Shown here piece by piece: positions 1 to 8,324 of a stretch of 64,000 nucleotides of DNA. The translations under genes and the position numbers were made by a program. The stretch spans positions 837,955-901,954 of the forward strand of contig NZ_JAIOUB010000001.1 in NCBI RefSeq assembly GCF_019931215.1, read 5' to 3'. Origin of the DNA: Alcanivorax limicola (GTDB lineage Bacteria > Pseudomonadota > Gammaproteobacteria > Pseudomonadales > Alcanivoracaceae). The notes beneath the pieces are model-generated. The model was given only the letters and a program-made list of their open reading frames with translations. It made no database searches and was not told the origin of the DNA. Each line of letters starts with the position of its first letter. Position 1 is the first letter of the stretch.

Positions 1-11
1 GGGGGGGGGGG

Positions 12-81
12 GCGGTGCGAGGGCCACCCCACACCCTAGGGGGGGGGGCGTAGGGTGTGCTGAGCGCAGCGAAGCGCACCG
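12..81. repeat. Degenerate copy of an intergenic palindromic repeat
   Basis: The right arm at 49-81 matches the arm at 5014-5046 with two differences. The left arm survives only as short blocks: CGGTGCG at 13-19 and CACACCCTA at 30-38, the latter complementary to 51-59. Homopolymeric G tracts (12 G at 1-12, 10 G at 39-48) fill the damaged part. Positions 82-112 hold nothing I can recognise. The G tracts sit at the window edge and could be sequencing or assembly noise. Confidence 0.6.
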
Positions 82-112
82 ATCCGGACGATCAAAGCCC
101 TGCCACCCCCAC

Positions 113-568
113 TCACCCCTCAGGCGGCACGAACCGCTCGCGCAGTAGCCCCGCCAACCGATCGAGCCGATCGCGGCGGGCCGCCAGGCCGAAGATATTC
201 ATCATGCGGGTGGCCCAACCGAACATCATCGCCAGGGTATCGCCGCCGCGCCGGGGAATAACGTGCAGATGTACATGGGGAACGTGCTGGTTGGCGGCCT
301 TGCCGTCGTTGATCACCAGATTGTGGCCCTTGATCGTCATGCCTGCCGATTTCTGCGCGGCAATGGTCGCCTGAGCCAGGCGCATCATGTGCGCGGCAAC
401 GCCCGCATCCAGCTCCTCGACGAACGCCACGTGCTGTCGCGGAATCACCAGCGCATGCCCTTCCCGGACCGGGAACAGATCGAGAATCACCAGGGCGAAG
501 TCGTCTTCGTAAATCACGCTCGCCGGCGCGCTGCCGGCAAGAATGTCGCAGAAGATGCAGTCGCTCAT
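113..568 (-). CDS. HIT family nucleotide-binding protein
   Basis: A 151-residue protein of the histidine triad superfamily, which hydrolyses or transfers nucleotides from nucleoside phosphoramidates and dinucleotides in the cytoplasm. The triad is visible as His98-Val-His100-Leu-His102, preceded by His95. An N-terminal CxxC (Cys4, Cys7) is typical of zinc-binding Hint-like members. The length is slightly above the roughly 110-140 residues usual for the family because of an Arg-rich C-terminal helix. The start codon overlaps the stop of the upstream membrane-protein gene (ATGA), so the two are translationally coupled. The exact substrate cannot be told from sequence. Confidence 0.93.
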   Translation of the reverse strand: MSDCIFCDILAGSAPASVIYEDDFALVILDLFPVREGHALVIPRQHVAFVEELDAGVAAHMMRLAQATIAAQKSAGMTIKGHNLVINDGKAANQHVPHVHLHVIPRRGGDTLAMMFGWATRMMNIFGLAARRDRLDRLAGLLRERFVPPEG

Positions 569-891
569 GAGAAGCGCCGACGCACAGCGACGAATGCCGC
601 AGCCAACACAAGAGCCAGCACACAGGCGGCCAGCAAGGGCCCACCGGCGCGCATGGGTTCGGCATCCGCCTGTATCAGGCTGTCGAACAACATGATGACC
701 CAGGCCGGAGCCAGACTTTCCGTTTCACTGGACACCAGCCAGGGCGTAAACAGCAGCGCGATCAGCAACGCCCGCAACGGCGCCTTGAGCCACAAACGCC
801 AGGTGGCGGTGAGCCACCAGATAACAGCCAGTATGACCAGCGCAGCGCCGGAATAGGCCAGCCAGGCCATCATGTACCCATCCTGTGACAC
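565..891 (-). CDS. Small inner-membrane protein of unknown function
   Basis: A 108-residue hydrophobic protein with three probable membrane segments: about residues 10-28, 38-55 and 85-101, ending in a basic RRRFS tail. I do not recognise a family. The GTG start at 889-891 is chosen because AGGAGAG lies seven bases upstream. The gene overlaps the following HIT gene by four bases, so the two form a coupled pair, but this does not reveal a shared function. Three 16-bp-spaced direct repeats lie just upstream and could affect its expression. Confidence 0.75.
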   Translation of the reverse strand: MSQDGYMMAWLAYSGAALVILAVIWWLTATWRLWLKAPLRALLIALLFTPWLVSSETESLAPAWVIMLFDSLIQADAEPMRAGGPLLAACVLALVLAAAFVAVRRRFS

Positions 892-932
892 GATACGTCT
901 CTCCTGCTTGTGAGCACCATCACGCGTGCTGC

Positions 933-977
933 AAATGATATCCGTTACCGATGATATCCGTCATTGATGATATCAGA
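933..977. repeat. Three direct repeats at a 16-bp period
   Basis: The 8-mer ATGATATC occurs at 935, 951 and 967, spaced exactly 16 bp, and each copy contains the palindrome GATATC. The array lies between the end of ycgN and the start of the small membrane-protein gene, both on the minus strand. It is therefore in the likely promoter region of the latter. The function is unknown; it could be an operator array or a remnant tandem duplication. Confidence 0.5.
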
Positions 978-984
978 GTGCCAC

Positions 985-1434
985 TCAGTTAACCCAATGC
1001 ACCACATGGTCCTCATAATCGTCTTCGGCAATGCCTTCCTCGCTGATCACCTGATCACGCACCGAGACACCCGCCCGATGGACAGACTCCGGGTCACCGC
1101 TGATCAGCGGGTGCCAACTGGCCAATGTCTCACCGTGCGCCAGGCGCCGGTAGGCGCAGGTGGCCGGCAGCCAGTCGTAGGCGGCCACCGTCGGGGTCAC
1201 CTGCAGACAACCCGGCACACGGGTCGCACGGTCGGCATAATGCCGACAGCGACAGGCCTGAATATCCAGCTCACGACAGGCCAGGCGGGTGTAATACATT
1301 TCATCGGTGTCTTCGTCCTGGAGCTTCAACAGGCAGCACCGGCCACAGCCGTCACACAGAGCTTCCCATTCCTGCGGGTTCAGTTCCGCCAGCGGGTAAC
1401 GCTCCCAGAAACGCTCGCGCAGCGTGTCAGTCAT
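985..1434 (-). CDS. ycgN: YcgN family cysteine-cluster protein (UPF0260)
   Basis: A 149-residue cytoplasmic protein of the YcgN/YkgJ cysteine-cluster group, probably binding zinc or an Fe-S centre. The signature is CDGCGRCC at residues 27-34, with further cysteines at 53, 61, 63 and 76. The length matches the family. The start overlaps the stop of ycgL by four bases (ATGA). The gene order rnd-ycgL-ycgN is a conserved gammaproteobacterial arrangement and supports the call. The molecular role of YcgN is not established. Confidence 0.93.
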   Translation of the reverse strand: MTDTLRERFWERYPLAELNPQEWEALCDGCGRCCLLKLQDEDTDEMYYTRLACRELDIQACRCRHYADRATRVPGCLQVTPTVAAYDWLPATCAYRRLAHGETLASWHPLISGDPESVHRAGVSVRDQVISEEGIAEDDYEDHVVHWVN

Positions 1435-1727
1435 GCTGCCCCCGGGCCGCGCTTGTGCCCGGCGGCCAGATACAGGTCTTCATCCGGTGGTGGCGGCATC
1501 TGCAGGAACCAGCCCTGATCCAGCAGCGCCTCGCGCACTTTTTCGGCATCCACGCGCGCCAGCCGGCGGCCCGGCTTGAGCAGCATGTCAGAGACATGGC
1601 GCGGCGTGCCAAAACGCGTCATCAATGCGTCCGGCACCACCTTGAGCCCCTGCTGCTTGTTCACGAACAGGTACATGCCATCCTGTCGGCTACTGCGATA
1701 GATGGAACAGAACAGGTGCTGCGTCAC
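1431..1727 (-). CDS. ycgL: YcgL domain-containing protein
   Basis: A 98-residue cytoplasmic protein with the YcgL fold. Family features seen are the N-terminal cysteine and tyrosine strand (CSIYRSSRQDGMYL), a PDAL helix and the late GWFLQMPPP segment. It overlaps rnd upstream and ycgN downstream by four bases each, so all three genes are translated from one message. The biochemical function of the family is unknown. The length and neighbours match those in other gammaproteobacteria. Confidence 0.92.
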   Translation of the reverse strand: MTQHLFCSIYRSSRQDGMYLFVNKQQGLKVVPDALMTRFGTPRHVSDMLLKPGRRLARVDAEKVREALLDQGWFLQMPPPPDEDLYLAAGHKRGPGAA

Positions 1728-2842
1728 GACAACATCTCCAGCAGCGGGCGGGCAATGGGCTCATGCCGCCAGCCGGTCAGGGGTTCCGGCACACTGCCGG
1801 GTTCGCGCACCATGGCCTCGAGCCAGCGGCGGCGCATCAATATTTCAGGCTCCAGCCCCATGTCCTTGCCGATCTCTGCCACCCGGGCACGCAGCCGTTT
1901 GATCAACTGTCGTTGCGCCGGATCGGGCGGCCCCGGCAGCGCTGCCGGCGGCGTCTGTTGCTCGCCCTCACGCAGCAGTGCCAGCAGGGTATCGCCATCA
2001 CGGCGCACCAGCGAGGGATGCAGATCCAGCCCGGCCAATTGCTCGCGGGTGGTCGGCCCGGCTTGAGCCAAGGCTAATAATGCCGGGTCACGCACAACGA
2101 AGCCCCGGGGCAGATCCCGCTCCCGCGCCATCGCATCGCGCCACTGTGCCAGTGTCACCAGGCGCGCCAGCGCCACACCTTCCAGATTGCCGGCGCCCTT
2201 GACCTGGCGCCAGCTCAGCGCCGGGTCCACGTCCGCCACCGCGTTGCGCAACAGGCGGTCGCACTCTTCCTCCCACCAGCCCAGACGCCCCAATGCTGTG
2301 AGCCGCTCAGTGAGAATCTGCGTCATCTGCGGCAACCACACCACATCGTCACGGGCATAGGACAGCTGGCTTTCGCTCAGGGGGCGACGCAGCCAGTCGG
2401 TGCGCGTAGCGTCCTTGGCCAGCTCGGTGCCGGTCAGTTCGCGCACCAGGCGCTGATAACTGCACTGTAAATCAAAGCCAGTGAGCGCCGCCGCGATCTG
2501 GGTGTCGCGGATGCGCGCCGGTGTCTCGCCGGTGAACACTTTCAACGCCTCGATATCTTCCGAGCAGGCGTGCATCACCAGGGTGCGCTGCGCCAGCAGT
2601 TCGCGCAGCGCGCCGGGGTCATCCAGCGCTGGCGTGTCGATCAACCAGATGTGTTCGCCGCCCTGGTCGGCCATCCCGGCTGGCGCAGCCTCGGGGGCCG
2701 TATTGACCTGCACCAGCGCCAGCTGCGGCCAGAAGGTGCGCTCACGCATGAATTCCGTGTCCAGGTACAGGGGCTGATCAGCGGGTAATCGGGCAGCGAG
2801 ATCCGCCAACGGCGGGTTTTGGTCGATCCAGCGATAGCTCAT
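1724..2842 (-). CDS. rnd: Ribonuclease D
   Basis: A 372-residue 3'-5' exoribonuclease of the DEDDy class that trims tRNA precursors and other stable RNAs. Exonuclease residues visible are Asp28 and Glu30 (LDTE), Asp96 (CSEDIE) and the Tyr162-x3-Asp166 pair (YARDD). An HRDC-type helical domain follows from about residue 200. An open frame continues upstream to 3043, but the ATG at 2842 is chosen because AAGGAAC precedes it and it gives the normal family length (E. coli RNase D is about 375 residues). It is the first gene of the rnd-ycgL-ycgN operon. Confidence 0.95.
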   Translation of the reverse strand: MSYRWIDQNPPLADLAARLPADQPLYLDTEFMRERTFWPQLALVQVNTAPEAAPAGMADQGGEHIWLIDTPALDDPGALRELLAQRTLVMHACSEDIEALKVFTGETPARIRDTQIAAALTGFDLQCSYQRLVRELTGTELAKDATRTDWLRRPLSESQLSYARDDVVWLPQMTQILTERLTALGRLGWWEEECDRLLRNAVADVDPALSWRQVKGAGNLEGVALARLVTLAQWRDAMARERDLPRGFVVRDPALLALAQAGPTTREQLAGLDLHPSLVRRDGDTLLALLREGEQQTPPAALPGPPDPAQRQLIKRLRARVAEIGKDMGLEPEILMRRRWLEAMVREPGSVPEPLTGWRHEPIARPLLEMLS

Positions 2843-3033
2843 GCTGTTCCTTGTATTCGGATTGGGGGGCATTATACGGGCCCGGCGGGGTGAGCTGCGA
2901 GCCTTGCCGTAGCGGGCTGATTGGCGGCCATTGCCATGCCCTGCTGCATACCCGCCACCGACCTGTCGCGGGCGAGCAAAAGCCCTATACTCGGGACTGT
3001 CCCAGGAACAGACATAAAAACAGGAGAGACGGT

Positions 3034-4107
3034 GTGCGCGCACTGAAGATACTGATTGTCATCGCAGTAGCCCTGCTGATCAGCGGCTTGTTGCTGACCC
3101 GACCCGGTCCGGTGGATGCCGTGGGCTGGACGCCGCCCACGCCGCCGGAAGACACCGGCATACTCGCCGAAAACACCGATCTGCGGCAGGCCACGTTGCT
3201 GGCTCTGGGCGCGGTGTCCGGCCCGGAAGACATTGCCATCGACACTGAAGGCAATCTGTACAGCGGCACCGCCGACGGCCGCATTGTGCGCATCAGCCCG
3301 GACGCGCGGGTGGAGACACTGACCCATACCGGCGGCCGGCCGCTGGGCATGGATTTCGACGCCGGTGGCAGGCTGGTGGTCGCCGATGCTGACCTCGGTC
3401 TGATCCGGGTCGATATGGGTGGCGAGATCGAGGTGCTCACCAGCAGTGTCGACGGCACGCCGATTCTGTTCGCGGATGACGTGGCTGTGGCCGCCGACGG
3501 CACCATTTACTTCAGCGATGCCTCGACCCGCTTCGGTCTGGCGGATTACCAGCTTGATCTGATCGAGGGCCGCGCCAACGGGCGCTTGCTGGCATTTGAT
3601 CCGGACAGCGGCGAAACCCGGGTGCTGCTGGACGGCCTGTACTTTGCCAATGGCGTCACACTGTCTGCGGAGCAGGATTATCTGCTGGTTACCGAGACGG
3701 CCCGTTATCAGATTACCCGCTACTGGCTCAGCGGTGAGCGCGCCGGGCAGCATGATATTTTCGCCAGCAATCTGCCGGGCTTCCCCGACAATATTTCTAC
3801 ACGTCCCGACGGCAGCGGTTACTGGGTGGCCATCCCCAGCCGCCGCAATCCGCAGCTGGACAGCATCAGCCACTCCCCGCGCCTGCGTAACCTGACGGCG
3901 CGCTTGCCGTCCTGGATGCAGCCTGCCCCGGAGCATTACGGCATGGTGCTGCTGCTGGACCGGGACGGCGAGATCCGCATGGCGCCCCGGGACCCCGACG
4001 GTGAGATGCTCTATGAAATCACGTCGGCCACCGAGCATGCGGGCATGCTGTATCTGGGCTCGCTGGGCAGCGACCGTATCGGTCAATGGGCGATCCCGGT
4101 GGACTAG
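3034..4107 (+). CDS. SMP-30/strictosidine synthase-like beta-propeller protein
   Basis: A 357-residue protein with an N-terminal signal anchor (about residues 5-22, ending LLLTRPG), then repeated propeller blades of the SMP-30/gluconolactonase and strictosidine-synthase-like superfamily. Typical blade signatures are GPEDIAIDTEGNLYSG, GRPLGMDFDAGG and LPGFPDNISTRPDG. Members hydrolyse lactones or esters, often with a bound metal, but the substrate here is unknown. It is probably periplasmic and membrane-tethered. The GTG at 3034 is preferred over upstream ATGs because CAGGAGAG precedes it and the hydrophobic segment then sits at the N-terminus. It is transcribed divergently from rnd. Confidence 0.82.
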   Translation: MRALKILIVIAVALLISGLLLTRPGPVDAVGWTPPTPPEDTGILAENTDLRQATLLALGAVSGPEDIAIDTEGNLYSGTADGRIVRISPDARVETLTHTGGRPLGMDFDAGGRLVVADADLGLIRVDMGGEIEVLTSSVDGTPILFADDVAVAADGTIYFSDASTRFGLADYQLDLIEGRANGRLLAFDPDSGETRVLLDGLYFANGVTLSAEQDYLLVTETARYQITRYWLSGERAGQHDIFASNLPGFPDNISTRPDGSGYWVAIPSRRNPQLDSISHSPRLRNLTARLPSWMQPAPEHYGMVLLLDRDGEIRMAPRDPDGEMLYEITSATEHAGMLYLGSLGSDRIGQWAIPVD

Positions 4108-4177
4108 GGACTGACACCAGGACACGCTTCCTGCTACCCTTACGCCCCCGAAAATTGACCCACCACAGGGATTCACG

Positions 4178-4930
4178 ATGACCACAAAACTCGTGCTGGT
4201 TCGCCATGGCCAGAGCACCTGGAACAAGGACAACCGTTTCACCGGCTGGAAGGATGTCGACCTGACCGACCAGGGGCGCGCCGAAGCCGCCCGGGCGGCA
4301 GAGCTGCTGCAGGAAGCCGGTTTTGAATTTGATGTGGCCTACACATCGGTGCTGAAACGAGCCATCCGTACCCTGTGGACCATCCTTGATGGCATGGACC
4401 AGATGTGGATTCCGGTAATCCGTAACTGGCGCCTCAATGAACGGCATTACGGCGCACTGCAAGGCCTGAACAAGGCCGAGACGGCACAGAAATACGGTGA
4501 CGAACAGGTGCTGATCTGGCGCCGCAGCTACGACACACCGCCACCGAAAATGGACCGCGACGACGAACGCTACGCGGGCCGCCAGCGGGTCTACCAGGAC
4601 CTGACGGAAGCGCAGATTCCGTTGAGCGAAAGCCTGAAAGACACGGTGGATCGCTTCGTGCCTTACTTCGATGCTGAAATCGCACCGCAGATTCGTGCTG
4701 GCAAGCAAGTGCTGATCGTGGCCCACGGCAACAGCCTGCGGGCGCTGGTAAAGCACCTGGACAATGTCTCGGAAGAAGAGATTCTGAAGCTCAATATCCC
4801 TACCGGTATTCCGCTGGTATATGAGCTGGATGATGACCTGAAGCCGATTCGCAGTGGTTACCTGGGCGATGCCGATGCGGCGGAAAAAGCGGCAGCGGCG
4901 GTGGCGAATCAGGGGAAAGGCGAGCATTGA
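4178..4930 (+). CDS. gpmA: 2,3-bisphosphoglycerate-dependent phosphoglycerate mutase
   Basis: A 250-residue glycolytic and gluconeogenic enzyme that interconverts 3-phosphoglycerate and 2-phosphoglycerate through a phosphohistidine. The active site is visible as RHG at 9-11 (His10 nucleophile), Glu88 in NERHYG, and His183 in VAHGNSLR. The length matches the dimeric dPGM family. The C-terminus is a short Ala/Lys-rich tail. The gene stands alone and is followed by a 33-bp-armed inverted repeat that separates it from the convergent efflux operon. Confidence 0.96.
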   Translation: MTTKLVLVRHGQSTWNKDNRFTGWKDVDLTDQGRAEAARAAELLQEAGFEFDVAYTSVLKRAIRTLWTILDGMDQMWIPVIRNWRLNERHYGALQGLNKAETAQKYGDEQVLIWRRSYDTPPPKMDRDDERYAGRQRVYQDLTEAQIPLSESLKDTVDRFVPYFDAEIAPQIRAGKQVLIVAHGNSLRALVKHLDNVSEEEILKLNIPTGIPLVYELDDDLKPIRSGYLGDADAAEKAAAAVANQGKGEH

Positions 4931-4965
4931 GGTTTTAAAAAAGCGCGGAGCGAGACCGAGAGAGA

Positions 4966-5046
4966 CGGTGCGCTTCGCCGTGCTCAGCACACCCTACGCG
5001 ACCCCGTAGCACCCGTAGGGTGTGCTGAGCACGGCGAAGCGCACCG
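4966..5046. repeat. Perfect inverted repeat, 33-bp arms (REP/MITE-like)
   Basis: Arms at 4966-4998 and 5014-5046 are exact reverse complements separated by 15 bp. The outer ends read CGGTGCGCTTCGCC and the inner parts carry the CACACCCTACG / CGTAGGGTGTG pair. A degenerate copy lies at 12-81. The element sits between convergent gpmA and the RND pump gene, where it may act as a bidirectional transcription barrier. There is no internal coding capacity, so any mobility would need an external enzyme. Confidence 0.9.
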
Positions 5047-5075
5047 TTCCGCACAAGCAGCCCCCACCCGGCCCC

Positions 5076-8000
5076 CTAAGACGCGCCCTCCCCCCCAAAC
5101 CGATCATCCCGCCCCGCATCCCACGCCGCCTGAAGCACCGGATCGCTATGCGGGTTACGCACCCAACCTGCGGCCTCTCTGCCCTGCCGATAGGCCGCCT
5201 CCACATCGCGCACCGGCTCGCCGCGATGCTGGCCCCACCATTGACGGATATCCGCGCCCGCGCACATCAGCACCGGCACCAACACCAGACTGACCAGCGT
5301 CGCAAACAACACCCCGAAGGCCAGTGACACCGCCATGGGCACCAGGAAGGCGGCCTCGGCACGCCCTTCCAGCAACAGCGGGCCCACGCCGAGAAACGTC
5401 GTCACGGTGGTCAGCATGATCGGCCGGAAGCGCGCCGCGCCAGCGGACACGACGGCCTCGTGCAACGGCACTTGCTCGCGGCGCAAACGGTTCACCTCAT
5501 CAATCAGCACCAGGTTGTCATTGACCACCACCCCGCTCACGGCAATCACACCGATGATCGACCACAGCGTCATGTCCAGCCCCAGCAGCAGATGCCCCGC
5601 CACGGCGCCGACCAGGCCGAAGGGAATCACACTCATGACCAACAAGGGTTGCGACCAGGTGCCGAACAGCACGGTGAGCACAAAGAACATGGCGATCAGC
5701 GCCAGGGTGTAGGTATAGCCCAGATGATCCATGAAGGCGTTGATGGCTTTGGGCTTGCCCGCGATGCCCCAGGAGGCGCCCGGGTACGCCTCGGAAAGCG
5801 CATCGAGCATACTGCTGCGCAACGTGGCCATGACCGCACCGGGAGAGCTGACCCGGTTATCAACGAAGGCGGTGAGCGTCGCATTGCGGCGGCGATCGTA
5901 CCGGCCGTAAGTCGCCGGGGCATCGCGGGCGGTCAGGGTCGCCATCACTGACAGGGGCGCCCAGTCGCCACCGGGCAACTGCACCGGCATTTGCGCCAGG
6001 CGCCAGAGGGAGTCGGTGTCCTGAATCGCCAGCCGCAGCATGACCGGCACCTCCGTGTCCTGCTCGGGCATGCGGTCCACTTCGATGCCGTGTATCGCTT
6101 CGCGTATCTGCCGGCCGAGGGTCTCCTCGGTCAGACCGGCATGGCGGGCCGCCGGCGTCAGTGCGATATCCACCTGGCTGCGGCGCGCGTTGAGGCTGTT
6201 GGTCACCTCATGGACGCCGCTCAGGCGGCGCAGTGTATCCGCCAGTGCCGCAGCCATGTCATCCAGCACGGCGGTATCTTCGTGATACAGATTGATATGC
6301 ACATCCGGTCGGGTCTGCACCATGTTGGCATCAAAACGTGTCGACAACGCATCAGCAATGGCACCGTGCTGGCCGCGCCACAGCGCTGACACGGTGCTGG
6401 CATCCAGCGGGCTGCCCTCAGCAAGACGCAGGCTGACACGCATCCGTTGCGCCGCATCCGGATCAGCCGCGTTGGAAATTTTTTCGCGAAAACCCTGTTC
6501 GGCCAGACGGCGATCAATCACTCGTGTCCCCCACTCGGCTTCCAGTGAGCGCGACAACTGCGCCGCCGAGGCTTCCAGGCGCGCCAGCTCTTCTTCGATA
6601 CGCGACACGGGCGTGCCCTGGGGAAATACGACTTCCGCCAGCACATGGTCGGCCTCGACCTCGGAGAACAGCACCGTATTAACCCAGCCGTTGTGCAGCA
6701 ACGCGGCGGTGATCGCCATCATGCCGACGAAAGCCGTCACCACCGGATAACGCCAGCGCAGCAGATGCGCCATCGCAGGACGATAGACCCGGCCGAGCAC
6801 GCCATCCAGGAACCGGTTGAAGCGTTCGCTGAGACGATCCGAGGCCGCCACCAGACGCCCCGGGCGGTCGGGAATGCTGGCCAGATGTGCCGGCAGTATC
6901 CACAGGGATTCCAGCAACGACAGCACCAGAATGCTGATCGCCACAATCGGCACCACGCGCATCAAGGCGCCTTCTGCGCCGGGCAAGAACAACAACGGCG
7001 AAAAGGCCAGCGCCGTCGTCAGCACCGCGTAGCAGACCGGGCGCGCTACGGCGCGTGCGCCGCGCAGGGCCGCTTCCTGTCCGCGATACCCCAGGCGCCG
7101 CTGATGATGCACGCTTTCGCCCACGATGATGGCGTCGTCCACAACGATGCCCAGCACCAGAATGAAGGCAAACAATGAAATGGTATTGAAGGATTCGCCC
7201 AGCACCGGCATCACGATACAGGCGCCAATCATCGCCACAGGAATGCCCAGGGCGATCCAGCGCGCCAGCCCCAGCCCCAGGGCAAAGGTCAGTATCAACG
7301 CCAGCACCGAGAGCGCCACCAACGCATTGCGCCAGAGCATCTCAGAGCGGGTGCGGAACGCCTCCGCATCGTCCTGCCACAGCGTCACGGCGACGCCCGG
7401 CGGCCAGGCACGCCCCACCCGATACGCCTCGATGGCGTCCGCCACTTCGAGTACCTGCTGGCGCCCGACACGGTAGACATCCAGCGCCACCGCAGGCTGG
7501 CCATCCAGCCAGGCACGCATGGGCTGGCGGGCAAATCCGTCGCCGGCTCGCGCCACATCGCCGAGCCGCAGCACATCACCGTGCCCGCTCTGTCGCAACG
7601 GCATGGCCAGATAATCCGCCACGGTATCCGGCCGCTGCCCGGTTTCCAGCAACAGGTCGCCCTGATCACTGTGCAGCACGCCGCCAGCCACCGAGTCCGT
7701 GCCGCTGCTTAATGCCATGGCCATATCCGCCAGTGACATGCCATGCCGACGCAAATCGGCAGCCCGCACATCCAGTGCCAGCTCACGGTCCGGCAGGCTC
7801 TCGATATCCACCACCGAAATTGCCTCGCTGGCGAGCAGATCAGCACGCACCTGTCGCGCCAGCCGGTACAGGCCCATGGCATCCAGATCACCGGTCAGCA
7901 CCAGACGCGCCACACGGTTACGCACGATCAGTTCCTGCACGCGCGGGCGGCTGGCATTGGCCGGCAGGCGGGTCATGCCATCCAGCGCTGTGCGCACCTG

Positions 8001-8324
8001 CTCCAGGACTATCCGGGTCTGGTAGCCCTGCTCGATATCCACGGTAATCGAGCACAGCCCTTCCCGCGCTTCGGTAACCATCTGCGACAGGCCTTCAATG
8101 CCATACAGGGCATTTTCCAGCGGCATGCAGACCAGTGCTTCAACCCGTTCCGGCGCAGCCTGGGCAAAAGTGACGGTGATACCCAGCCGATCCAGCGGCA
8201 CGTTCGGCAGGGTCTCCTGACGGGTCTTGCCCATGGCCAGCACACCGGCCACCAGCAAGACCAGCATCAGCAGATTGGCCACGGCGGGCCGCGCGACGAA
8301 CCACCCGATCATTCCCCCGTTCAC
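5076..8324 (-). CDS. Efflux RND transporter permease (inner-membrane pump)
   Basis: A 1082-residue proton-driven pump of the RND superfamily, with a first membrane helix at about 12-32, a large periplasmic loop, a central helix bundle, then a second periplasmic loop and a second bundle. The TM4 motif GIVVDDAIIVGE contains the paired aspartates that carry protons. It starts with GTG and overlaps the stop of the adaptor gene (GTGA). It is the last gene of a six-gene operon that also encodes acyl-transfer enzymes, so its cargo may be the operon's product rather than a generic drug. No outer-membrane channel gene is nearby, so a TolC-like partner must come from elsewhere. Confidence 0.92.
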   Translation of the reverse strand: MNGGMIGWFVARPAVANLLMLVLLVAGVLAMGKTRQETLPNVPLDRLGITVTFAQAAPERVEALVCMPLENALYGIEGLSQMVTEAREGLCSITVDIEQGYQTRIVLEQVRTALDGMTRLPANASRPRVQELIVRNRVARLVLTGDLDAMGLYRLARQVRADLLASEAISVVDIESLPDRELALDVRAADLRRHGMSLADMAMALSSGTDSVAGGVLHSDQGDLLLETGQRPDTVADYLAMPLRQSGHGDVLRLGDVARAGDGFARQPMRAWLDGQPAVALDVYRVGRQQVLEVADAIEAYRVGRAWPPGVAVTLWQDDAEAFRTRSEMLWRNALVALSVLALILTFALGLGLARWIALGIPVAMIGACIVMPVLGESFNTISLFAFILVLGIVVDDAIIVGESVHHQRRLGYRGQEAALRGARAVARPVCYAVLTTALAFSPLLFLPGAEGALMRVVPIVAISILVLSLLESLWILPAHLASIPDRPGRLVAASDRLSERFNRFLDGVLGRVYRPAMAHLLRWRYPVVTAFVGMMAITAALLHNGWVNTVLFSEVEADHVLAEVVFPQGTPVSRIEEELARLEASAAQLSRSLEAEWGTRVIDRRLAEQGFREKISNAADPDAAQRMRVSLRLAEGSPLDASTVSALWRGQHGAIADALSTRFDANMVQTRPDVHINLYHEDTAVLDDMAAALADTLRRLSGVHEVTNSLNARRSQVDIALTPAARHAGLTEETLGRQIREAIHGIEVDRMPEQDTEVPVMLRLAIQDTDSLWRLAQMPVQLPGGDWAPLSVMATLTARDAPATYGRYDRRRNATLTAFVDNRVSSPGAVMATLRSSMLDALSEAYPGASWGIAGKPKAINAFMDHLGYTYTLALIAMFFVLTVLFGTWSQPLLVMSVIPFGLVGAVAGHLLLGLDMTLWSIIGVIAVSGVVVNDNLVLIDEVNRLRREQVPLHEAVVSAGAARFRPIMLTTVTTFLGVGPLLLEGRAEAAFLVPMAVSLAFGVLFATLVSLVLVPVLMCAGADIRQWWGQHRGEPVRDVEAAYRQGREAAGWVRNPHSDPVLQAAWDAGRDDRFGGEGAS

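Noticed and set aside
2872-4242. 456-codon minus-strand frame
   Set aside because: Antisense of the SMP-30-like gene; no start signal or recognisable domain.
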